Below, piece after piece: positions 54,291-63,472 of a stretch of 64,000 bases of DNA (positions within the stretch are counted from its first letter, which is position 1; every line of letters starts with the position of its first letter). A program made the translations under genes and the position numbers. Below the pieces are notes generated by a model. The model made no database searches and was not told the DNA's origin. It saw only the letters and a program-made list of their open reading frames with translations. The stretch is taken from the NCBI GenBank assembly GCA_965222725.1, contig OZ244969.1:5704001-5768000 (forward strand), given 5' to 3'. The stretch is from GCA-2748575 sp965222725 (lineage in GTDB: Bacteria; Pseudomonadota; Gammaproteobacteria; Pseudomonadales; Ketobacteraceae).

Positions 54291-55835
54291 TCAAACGCCC
54301 CGCTGCGGATTTTCCTTGGCATCACTGTAAATGTGATTCAGGGCATCCAGATACGCCTTGGCTGACGCCACCACAATATCAATATCGGCACCGTGACCGT
54401 TCACGATCCGGCCGCCCTTTTCCAGGCGTACTGTCACTTCACCCTGGCTGTCGGTGCCGCTGGTAATGGCGTTCACGGAAAACAGTTCCAGGCTGGCGCC
54501 ACTGTCCACGATGGATTCGATGGCTTTGAAGGTGGCATCCACGGGGCCGGCGCCTTCTGCGGAGGCGGCTTTCTCCTCACCATCCATGGTCACCGTGATC
54601 TTGCAAAGGGGTGTTTCACCGGTCTGGGAACCGACGGACAGGGACACCAGCGTACAGCGCTCACTACGGGCGAATTTCTTGGCATCGCTCACCAGCGCCT
54701 GAATATCTTCATCAAAGATTTCGTGCTTCTTGTCCGCCAGTTCCTTGAAGCGGGTAAAGGCTTCGTTCAGCTCCTGCTCGGTATTCAGGGTAATGCCCAG
54801 CTCATCCAGACGCTGGCGGAAGGCATTCCGGCCAGACAGTTTGCCCAGCACCATACGATTGGTTTTCCAGCCCACATCTTCGGCTTTCATGATTTCGTAA
54901 GTTTCGCGATGCTTGATCACACCGTCCTGATGAATGCCGGACTCGTGAGCAAAGGCGTTGGCACCCACAATGGCCTTGTTGGGCTGTACCGGAAAACCGG
55001 TGATGCTGGATACCAGGCGGGAGGTGGGCACTATCTCCCGGGTATTAATAGCGGTATCCACGTCGAAGAAATCTGCGCGGGTGCGGACCGCCATCACCAC
55101 CTCTTCCAGAGAGGCATTACCGGCCCGCTCACCCAGGCCGTTAATGGTACATTCCACCTGCCGGGCACCCTGCACCACGGCGGCCAGGGAGTTCGCCACA
55201 GCCAGCCCCAGATCGTTGTGACAGTGCACGGAAAAGATCGCCTTGTCGGCATTGGGAATACGCTCGATCAGCTTGCCGATGGTATCACCATACTGCTGGG
55301 GCACGGCATAACCGACGGTATCGGGAATATTGATGGTATTGGCGCCGGCGTCAATTGCAGCCTCGATCACGCGGCACAGAAAATCGATTTCCGAACGGCC
55401 GGCATCCTCACAGGAGAATTCCACGTCTTCCACATGGTTGCGGGCACGCTTCACGGCATGAATCACCTGTTCCACCACCTGCTCCGGTGTCATGCGTAGC
55501 TTGTGCTGCATATGGATGGGGGAGGTTGCCAGGAACGTATGAATTCGGGCCCGTTCAGCGTTTTTCAGGGCTTCCGCGGCGCGGTCGATATCCGCATCCT
55601 TGGCCCGGGCCAGACTGCAAACGGTGCTCTCTTTGATGGCACCGGCAATGGCTTTTACCGATTCGAAGTCACCCTGGCTGGCAATGGCGAAACCCGCCTC
55701 GATCACATCCACCCGCATTCTTTCCAGCGCCTTGGCAATCCGCATCTTCTCGTCCGACGTCATGGAAGCGCCGGGGCTTTGCTCGCCGTCCCGCAGGGTG
55801 GTATCAAAAATAATTAATCGTTCTTTGCCGCTCAT
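54291..55835 (-). CDS. leuA: 2-isopropylmalate synthase
   Basis: A 514-residue enzyme of leucine synthesis. It condenses acetyl-CoA with 2-oxoisovalerate. The N-terminal DTTLRDGEQSPGASM is the diagnostic substrate/metal motif, followed by HCHNDLGLAVANSLAAV (the two His metal ligands) and GLGERAGNASLEEVVM. The C-terminal about 120 residues form the leucine-feedback domain (GEVTVRLEKGGRIVNG). The full length (about 515) includes the regulatory domain, as in E. coli LeuA. No leader peptide is evident. Confidence 0.97.
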   Translation of the reverse strand: MSGKERLIIFDTTLRDGEQSPGASMTSDEKMRIAKALERMRVDVIEAGFAIASQGDFESVKAIAGAIKESTVCSLARAKDADIDRAAEALKNAERARIHTFLATSPIHMQHKLRMTPEQVVEQVIHAVKRARNHVEDVEFSCEDAGRSEIDFLCRVIEAAIDAGANTINIPDTVGYAVPQQYGDTIGKLIERIPNADKAIFSVHCHNDLGLAVANSLAAVVQGARQVECTINGLGERAGNASLEEVVMAVRTRADFFDVDTAINTREIVPTSRLVSSITGFPVQPNKAIVGANAFAHESGIHQDGVIKHRETYEIMKAEDVGWKTNRMVLGKLSGRNAFRQRLDELGITLNTEQELNEAFTRFKELADKKHEIFDEDIQALVSDAKKFARSERCTLVSLSVGSQTGETPLCKITVTMDGEEKAASAEGAGPVDATFKAIESIVDSGASLELFSVNAITSGTDSQGEVTVRLEKGGRIVNGHGADIDIVVASAKAYLDALNHIYSDAKENPQRGV

Positions 55836-55961
55836 AAGTTCTCCAAATAGAGTTCAACGCTCGCTGGCGCTTGTCTTGCTGGGTGTAATACTAATGGCCC
55901 GCGTGCAATAAATAAATAACCACGCCCTGTGCCTGCCAACACCGCAGAAGGAAACAGGCTG

Positions 55962-56420
55962 TTAATCCCCGGCGCCCTGCTCCCCTTTGTTGAAAGGCGC
56001 CTGGAGCCCCTGAATCCGGGCCACGATCTGCTCCGGGATGGGACAGCTGCTACCCTTGTCATAATCATAGAACACCACCAAGCCTTCGCCTTTGGCGGCC
56101 AGAGCCTGATGCTTCAGGCTGAATACCTGGTAATGCATGGTAAAACGCTTTTCCTTTATTTCGCTGACGGTCGCCGTGATACGAATCGTATCGGGAAACG
56201 CCAGTGGCAAGCGGAAATCACAGCGAGTGGATGCCAGAATAGGGCCAACCTCATGCTGCTTCTTGTATTCGTTCACACCGATCTCTTCAAAATAGGCGAT
56301 GCGGGCATCTTCAAAATAGCGGAAGTAAACGGTGTTATTAATGTGCTGATAGGAATCCATATCGTTCCAGATCAGGGGCTGTTCCAGCACGATGGGGAAC
56401 TGGCTTTTTAAATCTTCCAT
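55962..56420 (-). CDS. Hotdog-fold acyl-CoA thioesterase (YbgC/FadM-like)
   Basis: A 152-residue protein beginning at 56420 (MEDLKSQF) behind AAGGTAAC; the upstream extension to 56471 is not needed. NDMDSYQHINNTVYFRYFEDARIAYFEEIG is the catalytic helix with the Asp-x-x-x-His-x-Asn-Asn pattern. Segments TRCDFRLPLAFPDTIRI and GEGLVVFYDY complete the hotdog fold. It is likely to hydrolyse acyl-CoA, chain length unknown. It lies between leuA and groEL on the same strand. Confidence 0.88.
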   Translation of the reverse strand: MEDLKSQFPIVLEQPLIWNDMDSYQHINNTVYFRYFEDARIAYFEEIGVNEYKKQHEVGPILASTRCDFRLPLAFPDTIRITATVSEIKEKRFTMHYQVFSLKHQALAAKGEGLVVFYDYDKGSSCPIPEQIVARIQGLQAPFNKGEQGAGD

Positions 56421-56471
56421 CCGGTTACCTTGTGTCTGATGGCTGCTGATAAATGAAAAATATTCTGGCAT

Positions 56472-56506
56472 AAAAAAAGCCCCTCAGGTGTGGCGAGGGG
56501 CTTTTT
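56472..56506. terminator. Bidirectional terminator after groEL
   Basis: GCCCCTC (56479-56485) pairs with GAGGGGC (56495-56501), with A7 to the left and T5 to the right, so it functions mainly as the groESL terminator on the minus strand. Confidence 0.88.
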
Positions 56507-56556
56507 GTTCCGCTTTTGGCGGCCTGAAAATCGCTGTGCGATTTAGGTGGGGCTGC

Positions 56557-58206
56557 TTACATCATGCCGCCCATGCCACCCATTCCGCCCATGCCGCCCA
56601 TATCAGGCATTGCAGGTGCGCCACCGTTCTCTTCAGGCTTTTCAGCAACCATGGCTTCGGTGGTGATCATCAGACCAGCAACAGAAGCAGCTGCCTGCAG
56701 CGCCGAGCGGGTTACTTTGGCAGGGTCCAGAATACCCAGCTCGATCATGTCGCCGTACTCGTCGTTGGAAGCATTGTAGCCGAAGCTGCCTTCGCCGCCT
56801 TTCACTTTGTCGACAACCACAGAGGCTTCGGCACCGGCGTTAGCCGCGATCTGACGCAGAGGCGCTTCCATGGCACGCAGTGCCAGAGCGATACCCGCGT
56901 TCTGATCTTCGTTGTCACCAACCACAGTACCGATTTTGGTGAGTGCGCGAATCAGGGCAACACCACCACCGGCAACCACGCCTTCTTCCACCGCAGCGCG
57001 GGTAGCGTGCAGGGCGTCTTCAACGCGGGCTTTCTTCTCTTTCATTTCCACTTCAGTGGCAGCACCCACTTTGATCACAGCAACACCGCCAGCCAGCTTG
57101 GCTACGCGCTCTTGCAGTTTCTCTTTGTCGTAATCGGAAGTGGCTTCTTCGATTTGCTGACGGATCTGGTTAACGCGGGCATCGATTTCAGAGACTTCAC
57201 CGGCACCATCAACGATGGTGGTGTTTTCTTTGTTGATGCTCACTTTCTTGGCAGTACCCAGGTCATCCAGAGTGGCGCCTTCCAGGTTCAGGCCAACCTC
57301 TTCAGAAATCACGGTACCACCGGTCAGGATAGCGATATCCTGCAGCATGGCTTTGCGACGATCACCAAAACCAGGCGCTTTAACAGCAGCAACTTTAACG
57401 ATGCCGCGCATGTTGTTTACAACCAGAGTGGCCAGAGCTTCGCCTTCAACGTCCTCGGCAACGATCAGCAGAGGCTTGCTGGCTTTGGCTACCGCTTCCA
57501 GTACGGGCAGCAGGTCGCGGATATTGGAGATTTTCTTGTCAACCAGCAGGATGAAAGGATCTTCCAGTTCAACGCTCATGTTGTCCTGGTTGTTGATGAA
57601 GTAAGGCGACAGGTAACCGCGGTCGAACTGCATACCTTCAACCACGTCCAGCTCGTTGTCCAGACCACTGCCTTCCTCAACGGTGATAACACCTTCTTTA
57701 CCCACACGCTCCATTGCATTCGCAATGATAGTGCCGACGTTTTCATCGCTGTTGGCAGAGATAGTGCCTACCTGGGCAATAGCTTTGCTGTCTTCACAGG
57801 GAGAAGACAGTTCCTGAAGCTGCTCAACCACTGCACGTACCGCTTTGTCGATACCGCGCTTCAGGTCCATGGGGTTCATGCCGGCTGCAACAGAACGCAG
57901 ACCTTCGTTAACAATTGCCTGAGCCAGAACAGTTGCGGTGGTGGTACCGTCACCCGCATTGTCGTTAGCCTGAGAGGCTACTTCTTTTACCATCTGGGCG
58001 CCCATGTTTTCGAACTTGTCTTTCAGTTCGATTTCTTTGGCAACGGATACGCCGTCTTTGGTAATGGAAGGAGCGCCGAAAGATTTATCCAGCACCACGT
58101 TACGGCCTTTAGGGCCCAGGGTAACTTTAACGGCGTCTGCCAGAATGTTTACGCCCTTGGCCATTTTGGAGCGGGCGTCATCTCCGAATTTGACTTCTTT
58201 TGCCAT
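56557..58206 (-). CDS. groEL: Chaperonin GroEL
   Basis: A 549-residue 60-kDa chaperonin subunit. N-terminal MAKEVKFGDDARSKMAKG, ATP loop GDGTTTATVLA, AAVEEGVVAGGGVALIRA and the C-terminal GGM repeats (MPDMGGMGGMGGMGGMM) are all canonical. It lies 64 bases after groES in the usual two-gene operon and is controlled by the promoter and CIRCE element upstream of groES. Confidence 0.99.
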   Translation of the reverse strand: MAKEVKFGDDARSKMAKGVNILADAVKVTLGPKGRNVVLDKSFGAPSITKDGVSVAKEIELKDKFENMGAQMVKEVASQANDNAGDGTTTATVLAQAIVNEGLRSVAAGMNPMDLKRGIDKAVRAVVEQLQELSSPCEDSKAIAQVGTISANSDENVGTIIANAMERVGKEGVITVEEGSGLDNELDVVEGMQFDRGYLSPYFINNQDNMSVELEDPFILLVDKKISNIRDLLPVLEAVAKASKPLLIVAEDVEGEALATLVVNNMRGIVKVAAVKAPGFGDRRKAMLQDIAILTGGTVISEEVGLNLEGATLDDLGTAKKVSINKENTTIVDGAGEVSEIDARVNQIRQQIEEATSDYDKEKLQERVAKLAGGVAVIKVGAATEVEMKEKKARVEDALHATRAAVEEGVVAGGGVALIRALTKIGTVVGDNEDQNAGIALALRAMEAPLRQIAANAGAEASVVVDKVKGGEGSFGYNASNDEYGDMIELGILDPAKVTRSALQAAASVAGLMITTEAMVAEKPEENGGAPAMPDMGGMGGMGGMGGMM

Positions 58207-58270
58207 GTTTCTTTTTCCTTTTCGCTGATTATCGCTGAATCGTTGGAATCTGGTTTAGTGCTGTGTGCTG

Positions 58271-58561
58271 TTAGCCTTCAAGCACGCCGAAGATTTCGCT
58301 TTCGCTCATGATCAGCAGTTCTTCACCGTTAATTTTAACGGTGCTGCCTGCATACTGGCCGAAGATAACCTTGTCACCTTCTTTCACACCCAGCGGACGT
58401 ATTTCGCCGCTGTCGGTGCTCTTGCCGGGGCCGGCTGCTACGATTTCGCCCTGAGAAGGCTTTTCCTGTGCAGAGCCAGGCAACACAATGCCGCCAGCAG
58501 TTTTGGTTTCTTCTTCCAAGCGACGGATGACGACGCGATCGTGTAAAGGACGGATTTTCAT
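58271..58561 (-). CDS. groES: Co-chaperonin GroES
   Basis: A 96-residue co-chaperonin. MKIRPLHDRVVIRRLEEE, the mobile loop ETKTAGGIVLPGSAQEKPSQG and KVIFGQYAGSTVKINGEELLI are canonical. RBS GGAGATT. It is first in the groESL operon. Confidence 0.98.
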   Translation of the reverse strand: MKIRPLHDRVVIRRLEEETKTAGGIVLPGSAQEKPSQGEIVAAGPGKSTDSGEIRPLGVKEGDKVIFGQYAGSTVKINGEELLIMSESEIFGVLEG

Positions 58562-58681
58562 CTCTCGATAATCTCCTGATTGTTAAACCCTAATGGTTTT
58601 GTTGTCTAATGACCCTGAGCGATCGCAAATGACGCTCAACGATTAAAACAAGTAATGTAGATACAGTAAGTTTGCACCTAC

Positions 58682-58708
58682 TTAGCACTCTACCCTTGAG
58701 AGTGCTAA
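58682..58708 (-). promoter_or_regulatory. Perfect CIRCE operator (HrcA site) of groESL
   Basis: TTAGCACTC-N9-GAGTGCTAA is an exact match to the CIRCE consensus. It begins at the last base of the -10 box and so covers the transcription start, where HrcA would block initiation. No hrcA gene is in the window. Confidence 0.95.
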
Positions 58709-58735
58709 TAATAGTGTTCTCGCATTGTTCGTCAA
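58708..58735 (-). promoter_or_regulatory. Sigma70 promoter of groESL
   Basis: On the minus strand TTGACG (58735-58730) and TATTAT (58713-58708) are 16 bases apart, directly followed by the CIRCE element. A sigma32-type box was not evident. Confidence 0.75.
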
Positions 58736-58830
58736 GCACTTACGTTAATTCAGGAACAACAGGAGAACCCAGCTGCGGTGCTAGATGGGGGCCACCCCGG
58801 TGAATTCAAGGGTGGCAGTCAGAAATTTTT

Positions 58831-59400
58831 TCAACGGCGGCCTTTGGGGATGAACTCCCCTTCGATCACGCCATCGTCGCGCTCAGTCGAGCTGGAGGAA
58901 TCTGCTTCAGAATCAATGACCTGACCATCGGTGCGGGTTTCATGCTTTTCGTATACCCATACCCGCTCACCGGGCCCGGACTGGTAAAACCCGCCGAAAC
59001 CACCGGCCTGACGAAATCCGCCCTGCTGGGACCAGCCCTGCACCAAACCCTTGTCAAACAGGGATTTGGCAGCGGCTTTGCGGGTAACCGGGAACAGCAG
59101 AAAAAAGCCGATGGTATCGGTAATAAACCCGGGGGTGATCAGCAGCGCCCCACCAACAATCAGCATGACTCCCTCAATCAGCTCCTGCCCCGGCAACTCG
59201 CCCTGCGCCATGCGCTGGTTCACCCGGCGCCAGGTTTCCAGCCCCTGCTGCCGCCACATGGCGGAGCCGATCATGGCGGTGGCGACTATGGCCAGGATGG
59301 TCCAGCCCCAGCCGATCAGGGTGCCCACCTTGGCCAGCAGAATGGCTTCGGAAAGGGAAAACAGGAAAAACACCAGAAAGGGGTGACGCATGAAAAACAT
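58831..59400 (-). CDS. fxsA: FxsA family membrane protein
   Basis: A 189-residue inner-membrane protein of the FxsA (suppressor of F exclusion of T7) family. Membrane segments FFLFSLSEAILLAKVGTLIG, WTILAIVATAMIGSAM and GVMLIVGGALLITPGFITDTIGFFLLFPV, with the GxxxxxPGFxTD motif typical of the family. The C-terminal 60 residues are hydrophilic. It is also next to groES in Escherichia coli. Function poorly known. Confidence 0.93.
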   Translation of the reverse strand: MFFMRHPFLVFFLFSLSEAILLAKVGTLIGWGWTILAIVATAMIGSAMWRQQGLETWRRVNQRMAQGELPGQELIEGVMLIVGGALLITPGFITDTIGFFLLFPVTRKAAAKSLFDKGLVQGWSQQGGFRQAGGFGGFYQSGPGERVWVYEKHETRTDGQVIDSEADSSSSTERDDGVIEGEFIPKGRR

Positions 59401-59450
59401 GAAAACTCCTGTGGCTTTGTTTTTAAACAGGCCCCGGTGGGGCTCCGGAT

Positions 59451-60200
59451 TCAGGCCTGAGCCATTTCCACCAGAATCTGCCTGGCCTCGGCTGTGGTCT
59501 GTATCCGTCGGGAAAACAGTATTCGTTCCAACCCTTCGTTGACTCGCAGTACGATTCCCTCAGCGTCAATCGCCACCATTTCCACCAGATCCGGGTTGAT
59601 TTCGGATGTTTCATTACCCTGAATGGGGGCGCTCTGATGATAATGCAAGAGCGCATCCCGATGATCCTCATTCATATGGCCCACAATCCGGGCCTCTTCT
59701 TCCAGGGTAAACGGATTAGGCAACACCACCTGACCCGCCGACAGCCAGCGGGCCTGACCGAACCCGGAAATAAACCTCAAGGTCTCGATACTCAGGGTGT
59801 AAAACTCAAAATCCAGCTCGGTATGATACCCCTTCGCCTCGGGAAAATGCCGGTAATAACGTGCCGCACTGGCCTCCACATCCGGATCCGCCACCTTACA
59901 GGCCTGCCCCACCAGCGTCAGGCGGGCATCGGTCTGCACATTACCTTCATTGTCAGCAGGCCGGTCCAGTATCAGCAAGGACACTCTGGGATCGCTCTGA
60001 ATGTTGTGGGTGTGCTGGGCCAGCCGACTGATCAGAAGCAACGGTTTGCCGGTGTAATCCAGGCAAAAAGGCACCACGGAGCCAAATGGATGGCCGGTAA
60101 ACTTTACCGACAACGTGGAAAGCACACCAAAAAAATGCTGATTCAGTACCCGCCGGGCCATATTACCCGCGTCCGGCCCGGCTTCCTGATTCTCGCTCAT
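59451..60200 (-). CDS. HugZ-like pyridoxamine-phosphate-oxidase fold protein with DUF2470
   Basis: A protein of about 250 residues with a flavin/haem-binding split-barrel domain (RRVLNQHFFGVLSTLS, GHPFGSVVPFCLD, DPRVSLLILD, LTLVGQA) and a C-terminal DUF2470 (IVGHMNEDHRDALLHYH, VEMVAIDAEGIVLRV). This order is that of HugZ/ChuZ haem oxygenases and related proteins. The start at 60200 follows GAGGGA; in-frame ATGs also lie at 60212 (AAGGA) and 60275. Haem degradation cannot be confirmed from sequence alone. Confidence 0.87.
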   Translation of the reverse strand: MSENQEAGPDAGNMARRVLNQHFFGVLSTLSVKFTGHPFGSVVPFCLDYTGKPLLLISRLAQHTHNIQSDPRVSLLILDRPADNEGNVQTDARLTLVGQACKVADPDVEASAARYYRHFPEAKGYHTELDFEFYTLSIETLRFISGFGQARWLSAGQVVLPNPFTLEEEARIVGHMNEDHRDALLHYHQSAPIQGNETSEINPDLVEMVAIDAEGIVLRVNEGLERILFSRRIQTTAEARQILVEMAQA

Positions 60201-60422
60201 GGAATCCCTCATATTGTCCTTACTCACAACCACTGTTCCTGCCATATAGTCCGGTATGGCATGCACATCATTCATGCGTAAATTAGCCGCAATAAACTTT
60301 CTGTTAACCGTACCGAGTTTAGCCTGCGGGTGTCCACTAGCTTTTACCGATCACAGGCGGGATAATCGGCGGTCACTCATAAAGAGAGAAAACCAACTCA
60401 AGCTGAAGTACAGGGGGATTTC

Positions 60423-61184
60423 ATGGATTTAAAAGATAAAGTGATTGTGGTAACAGGTTCCGGCCGTGGACTTGGCCGTGGCATGGCTCAGTCTTTTGCA
60501 CGTAAAGGTGCGAACGTTGCTGTTGTGGATCTGAACGAAGACGATATCGCCACCACCGTCAAACTGTGCGAAGACGAAGGCGTCAAAGCCAAAGGCTACA
60601 AAGTGAATGTCGCCAAAGAGGAAGAAGTGGAAAAGCTCTTCAACGACGTGGCGGCAGACTTCGGAACCCTGAACGGCATTATTAACAACGCCGGTATCAC
60701 CCGCGACGGCCTGCTGATCAAATACAAGGACGGCGCCGTACAAAGCAAAATGACCCTGCAACAATGGCAGGCGGTCATTGACGTGAACCTGACCGGCGTA
60801 TTCCTGTGTGGCCGCGAAGCCGCTGCCAAAATGCTGGAGCTGGGTGTAGAGGAAGGCGTCATTATCAATATTTCCAGCCTGGCGCGTCACGGCAGCTTTG
60901 GCCAGAGCAATTACTCAGCGGCAAAATCCGGTGTGGCCGCCATGGCAGAAGTCTGGGCCAAGGAGCTGGCACGTTTTAATATCCGTACCGGCGCCATTGC
61001 ACCCGGCACCATCAATACCGACATGATAGCCGCCATGAAACCGGAAGCCCGCGATCGTCTGGTAGGCGCGGTGCCACTGAAGCGCCTGGGTGAGCCGGAC
61101 CACATTGCCCAGGCAGCTATCTTTATCTGTGAGAATGATTATTTTACAGGTCGTGTCATTGAAGTGGACGGTGGCCTGCGTTAA
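60423..61184 (+). CDS. FabG-like short-chain dehydrogenase
   Basis: A 253-residue NAD(P)-dependent oxidoreductase: TGSGRGLGRGMA cofactor motif, NNAGITRDGLL, catalytic Ser in INISSLARHGS, YSAAK, and PGTINTDM. The resemblance to 3-oxoacyl-ACP reductase FabG is strong, but the DGLLIKYKDGAVQSKMTLQQW insertion suggests a relative rather than the main fatty-acid synthase enzyme, as the gene is not with fab genes. Ends at a strong terminator. Confidence 0.9.
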   Translation: MDLKDKVIVVTGSGRGLGRGMAQSFARKGANVAVVDLNEDDIATTVKLCEDEGVKAKGYKVNVAKEEEVEKLFNDVAADFGTLNGIINNAGITRDGLLIKYKDGAVQSKMTLQQWQAVIDVNLTGVFLCGREAAAKMLELGVEEGVIINISSLARHGSFGQSNYSAAKSGVAAMAEVWAKELARFNIRTGAIAPGTINTDMIAAMKPEARDRLVGAVPLKRLGEPDHIAQAAIFICENDYFTGRVIEVDGGLR

Positions 61185-61210
61185 GCAGCCGTATTTCCGT
61201 TCGCATGCGC

Positions 61211-61237
61211 AAGGGCTGATTTTTCAGCCCTTTTTTT
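61211..61237 (+). terminator. Intrinsic terminator of the FabG-like gene
   Basis: AAGGGCTGA and TCAGCCCTT pair perfectly around TTTT, followed by a T-run. Confidence 0.92.
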
Positions 61238-61276
61238 GCTAAAGCACCGCTGCACACACATCGGATCAGGCAAACA

Positions 61277-61591
61277 ATGCAACAGGACCCCACCCTGAAA
61301 GAACGCATTCTGCAAACCGTGGCGCTGGTGCCCCGGGGACAAGTGTGTACCTACGGAAAAATCGCCGAATATGCCGGTGCCCAACGCCGGGCCCGATACG
61401 TGGGCACTGTACTGAAGCAGTTGCCCCCGGGTTCGAAAATCCCCTGGCACCGTATTATTAACAGTCAGGGTAAAAGTTCTTTTCCCGAAACCTCTCAACA
61501 ATATCAAACCCAGTTACAACGGCTACAAGCAGAACAGGTTGTTGTGATTAACGGTAAAATCAATCTTAAACGCTACCTTTGGCAGCCGTAA
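61277..61591 (+). CDS. Alkyltransferase-like DNA repair protein (ATL)
   Basis: A 104-residue protein with the DNA-binding domain of O6-alkylguanine transferases. The alkyl-accepting site, normally PCHRV, reads PWHRI, so Trp replaces the reactive Cys, the mark of the alkyltransferase-like (Atl/YbaZ) proteins. These flip O6-alkylguanine without repairing it and hand it to nucleotide excision repair. YGKIAEYAG and the RR-x-RYVGTVL arginine finger are present. Confidence 0.92.
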   Translation: MQQDPTLKERILQTVALVPRGQVCTYGKIAEYAGAQRRARYVGTVLKQLPPGSKIPWHRIINSQGKSSFPETSQQYQTQLQRLQAEQVVVINGKINLKRYLWQP

Positions 61592-61602
61592 CTGTTTTAC
61601 AT

Positions 61603-63129
61603 TCAGCGCCTGAACTCCGCATGCCGCTGTATCAGATAAATCAACAGCAGCACCGGCAAGCCGATCAGACTGGCCACCAGGAAGAAATTCGAATAACCGA
61701 TATTGTCCACCATACTGCCGGAGTAACCACCGATCATTTTAGGCAGCAAGGTCATCAGGGAACTGAAGATGGCATACTGCACTGCGGTAAACGAAATATT
61801 GGTCAGGCTGGAAAGAAAGGCCACAAAGGCCGCACTGGCCAGGCCGGCGGTAAGGTTGTCTGCCGAGATCACCACATACAGCATCACAATGTCATGGCCT
61901 GCTTCTGCCAGCAGCATAAACAGCAGATTTGTGGCCACCGTTAAAAAAGCCCCGAGATACAGGGTTTTCATTACGCCAAACCGAATGGCAAGGAACCCGC
62001 CCAGAAAGCCACCCAGGATGGTCATAAACAACCCGAAAGTTTTTACCACTGAGGCAATCTCGGTTTTGGTAAAGCCCATGTCCTGAAAAAACACATTGGA
62101 AATGACACCCAGCACAATATCGGATATGCGATAGAAACCGACAAACAACAGCAGCAGCAATGCCAGCTCGACACCGTAACGTTTAAAAAAATCAATCACC
62201 GGTGCAATGTAAGTTTCAAAAACCAGTTCCCGTTCATATAAAGGCGTAAAAGAAACCAGTTTTACAAAAACAGCCACCAGCGCGAACCCGCCCAACAACC
62301 GCAGCGATTCCACCAAAAAACTCGCCAGCGCATACAGCAGGCCCGAAAGCCCGGTGTTCTCAGTGGTGCTTTGCAACGCCGCCTTGAGGGAACCCACGAT
62401 ATCGGCGGAGATAAAATAGAAAAGCACAAACACCAGAACCGACATGACAAAAATAGAGAGAAACTTCAGGTACTGACTTGTCCGGTAGTGGTGTTCCAAC
62501 GGTTTGCTGCGTACCGGCTCACGCACCAGCAAGGTGGTGATCAAGCCTACCCCCATGGTCAGGGACATACAAAAATAGGTCATTCGCCAGGCGGCGTAGT
62601 CATAGGCTTCTGCAGAGGATCCAAACCAGCTGGCCAGTACCAGGGCGCCGGCACCCGAGGTAAGCATGCCAATCCGGTACCCGGCAATATAAGTGGACGA
62701 CAGCAAGGCCTGGAGGTCCTGATCAGCCGATTCGATCCGGAAGGCATCAATCACAATATCCTGAGTGGCGGCGGAAAACCCCAGCATCACCACGGCAATG
62801 GCCATCATGTTCAGTGCTTCCGGTGACTGCGGATTTACCAGGGCCATCAGCAGAATGGAGGCCGCCACCGCCAGCTGCGACACCAGCAGCCAGGCCCGCC
62901 GCCGCCCCAGCAAACCGGTTAACACCGGTAAAGGCATGCGATCCACCAGCGGTGCCCACAAAAACTTGAAAGAAAATGCCAGCGCGGCCCAGCTGAAATA
63001 GGTGACTGTGGAGCGTTCAACACCGGCTTCGCGCAGCCAGAGAGAAAGTGAAGAGAAGATCAGCAGTAGAGGAATGCCGGCAGAGAACCCCAGAAACAGC
63101 ATGGTCATTACCGGCCGGGTGAACAGCAT
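61603..63129 (-). CDS. ampG: AmpG-like muropeptide permease
   Basis: A 508-residue MFS transporter with about 14 spans. The N-terminal LFLGFSAGIPLLLIFSSLSLWLREAGV and FKFLWAPLVDR are typical of AmpG, which imports anhydro-muropeptides for recycling. The ATG at 63129 lacks a ribosome-binding site, and the frame continues upstream with protein-like codons (PPARDWVSSIK) for about 18 residues to 63181, where only an ATC codon follows a GAGGG sequence. The true start may be a rare codon or is masked by a frameshift. Confidence 0.85.
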   Translation of the reverse strand: MLFTRPVMTMLFLGFSAGIPLLLIFSSLSLWLREAGVERSTVTYFSWAALAFSFKFLWAPLVDRMPLPVLTGLLGRRRAWLLVSQLAVAASILLMALVNPQSPEALNMMAIAVVMLGFSAATQDIVIDAFRIESADQDLQALLSSTYIAGYRIGMLTSGAGALVLASWFGSSAEAYDYAAWRMTYFCMSLTMGVGLITTLLVREPVRSKPLEHHYRTSQYLKFLSIFVMSVLVFVLFYFISADIVGSLKAALQSTTENTGLSGLLYALASFLVESLRLLGGFALVAVFVKLVSFTPLYERELVFETYIAPVIDFFKRYGVELALLLLLFVGFYRISDIVLGVISNVFFQDMGFTKTEIASVVKTFGLFMTILGGFLGGFLAIRFGVMKTLYLGAFLTVATNLLFMLLAEAGHDIVMLYVVISADNLTAGLASAAFVAFLSSLTNISFTAVQYAIFSSLMTLLPKMIGGYSGSMVDNIGYSNFFLVASLIGLPVLLLIYLIQRHAEFRR

Positions 63130-63472
63130 CTTGATACTGCTGACCCAGTCACGAGCGGGTGGTTGCTGCTGTTGCGCGTCGATAAGTCAGCCCTCTGATA
63201 AATCAGACTCAAGGGAATTTGCGGTGAGCGCAATTGAATCACAGAGCAAGCCGGGCAACAAGCGGGCCGGACCTGTAAAGCACTCACCAGTCACCGGAAA
63301 CCACCATTATCCTGCAGAATTAACCACCCGGATGAACTGTGAACCAGGCCCGACTTTTACCATCCTGCTGGCAGGAATTTACTACTGATTAATCAAACTA
63401 ATAGACAGATTTGGACCCGTAAGCCACACTTGTAAAAATGACGAAAAATAAGCAACCCCCACCACAACAACG
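63130..63472. other. Intergenic region before the response regulator
   Basis: About 340 bases. The first 54 read as a protein-like extension of the AmpG gene; the rest contains no ORF, repeat or clear hairpin that I can see. A possible -10 lies just before 63450. Confidence 0.4.

Noticed and set aside
54393..55499. 368-codon ORF opposite leuA
   Set aside because: Antisense shadow with no start signal; leuA is certain.
56488..58311. 607-codon ORF opposite groEL
   Set aside because: Well-known kind of antisense shadow over groEL; the real gene is certain.
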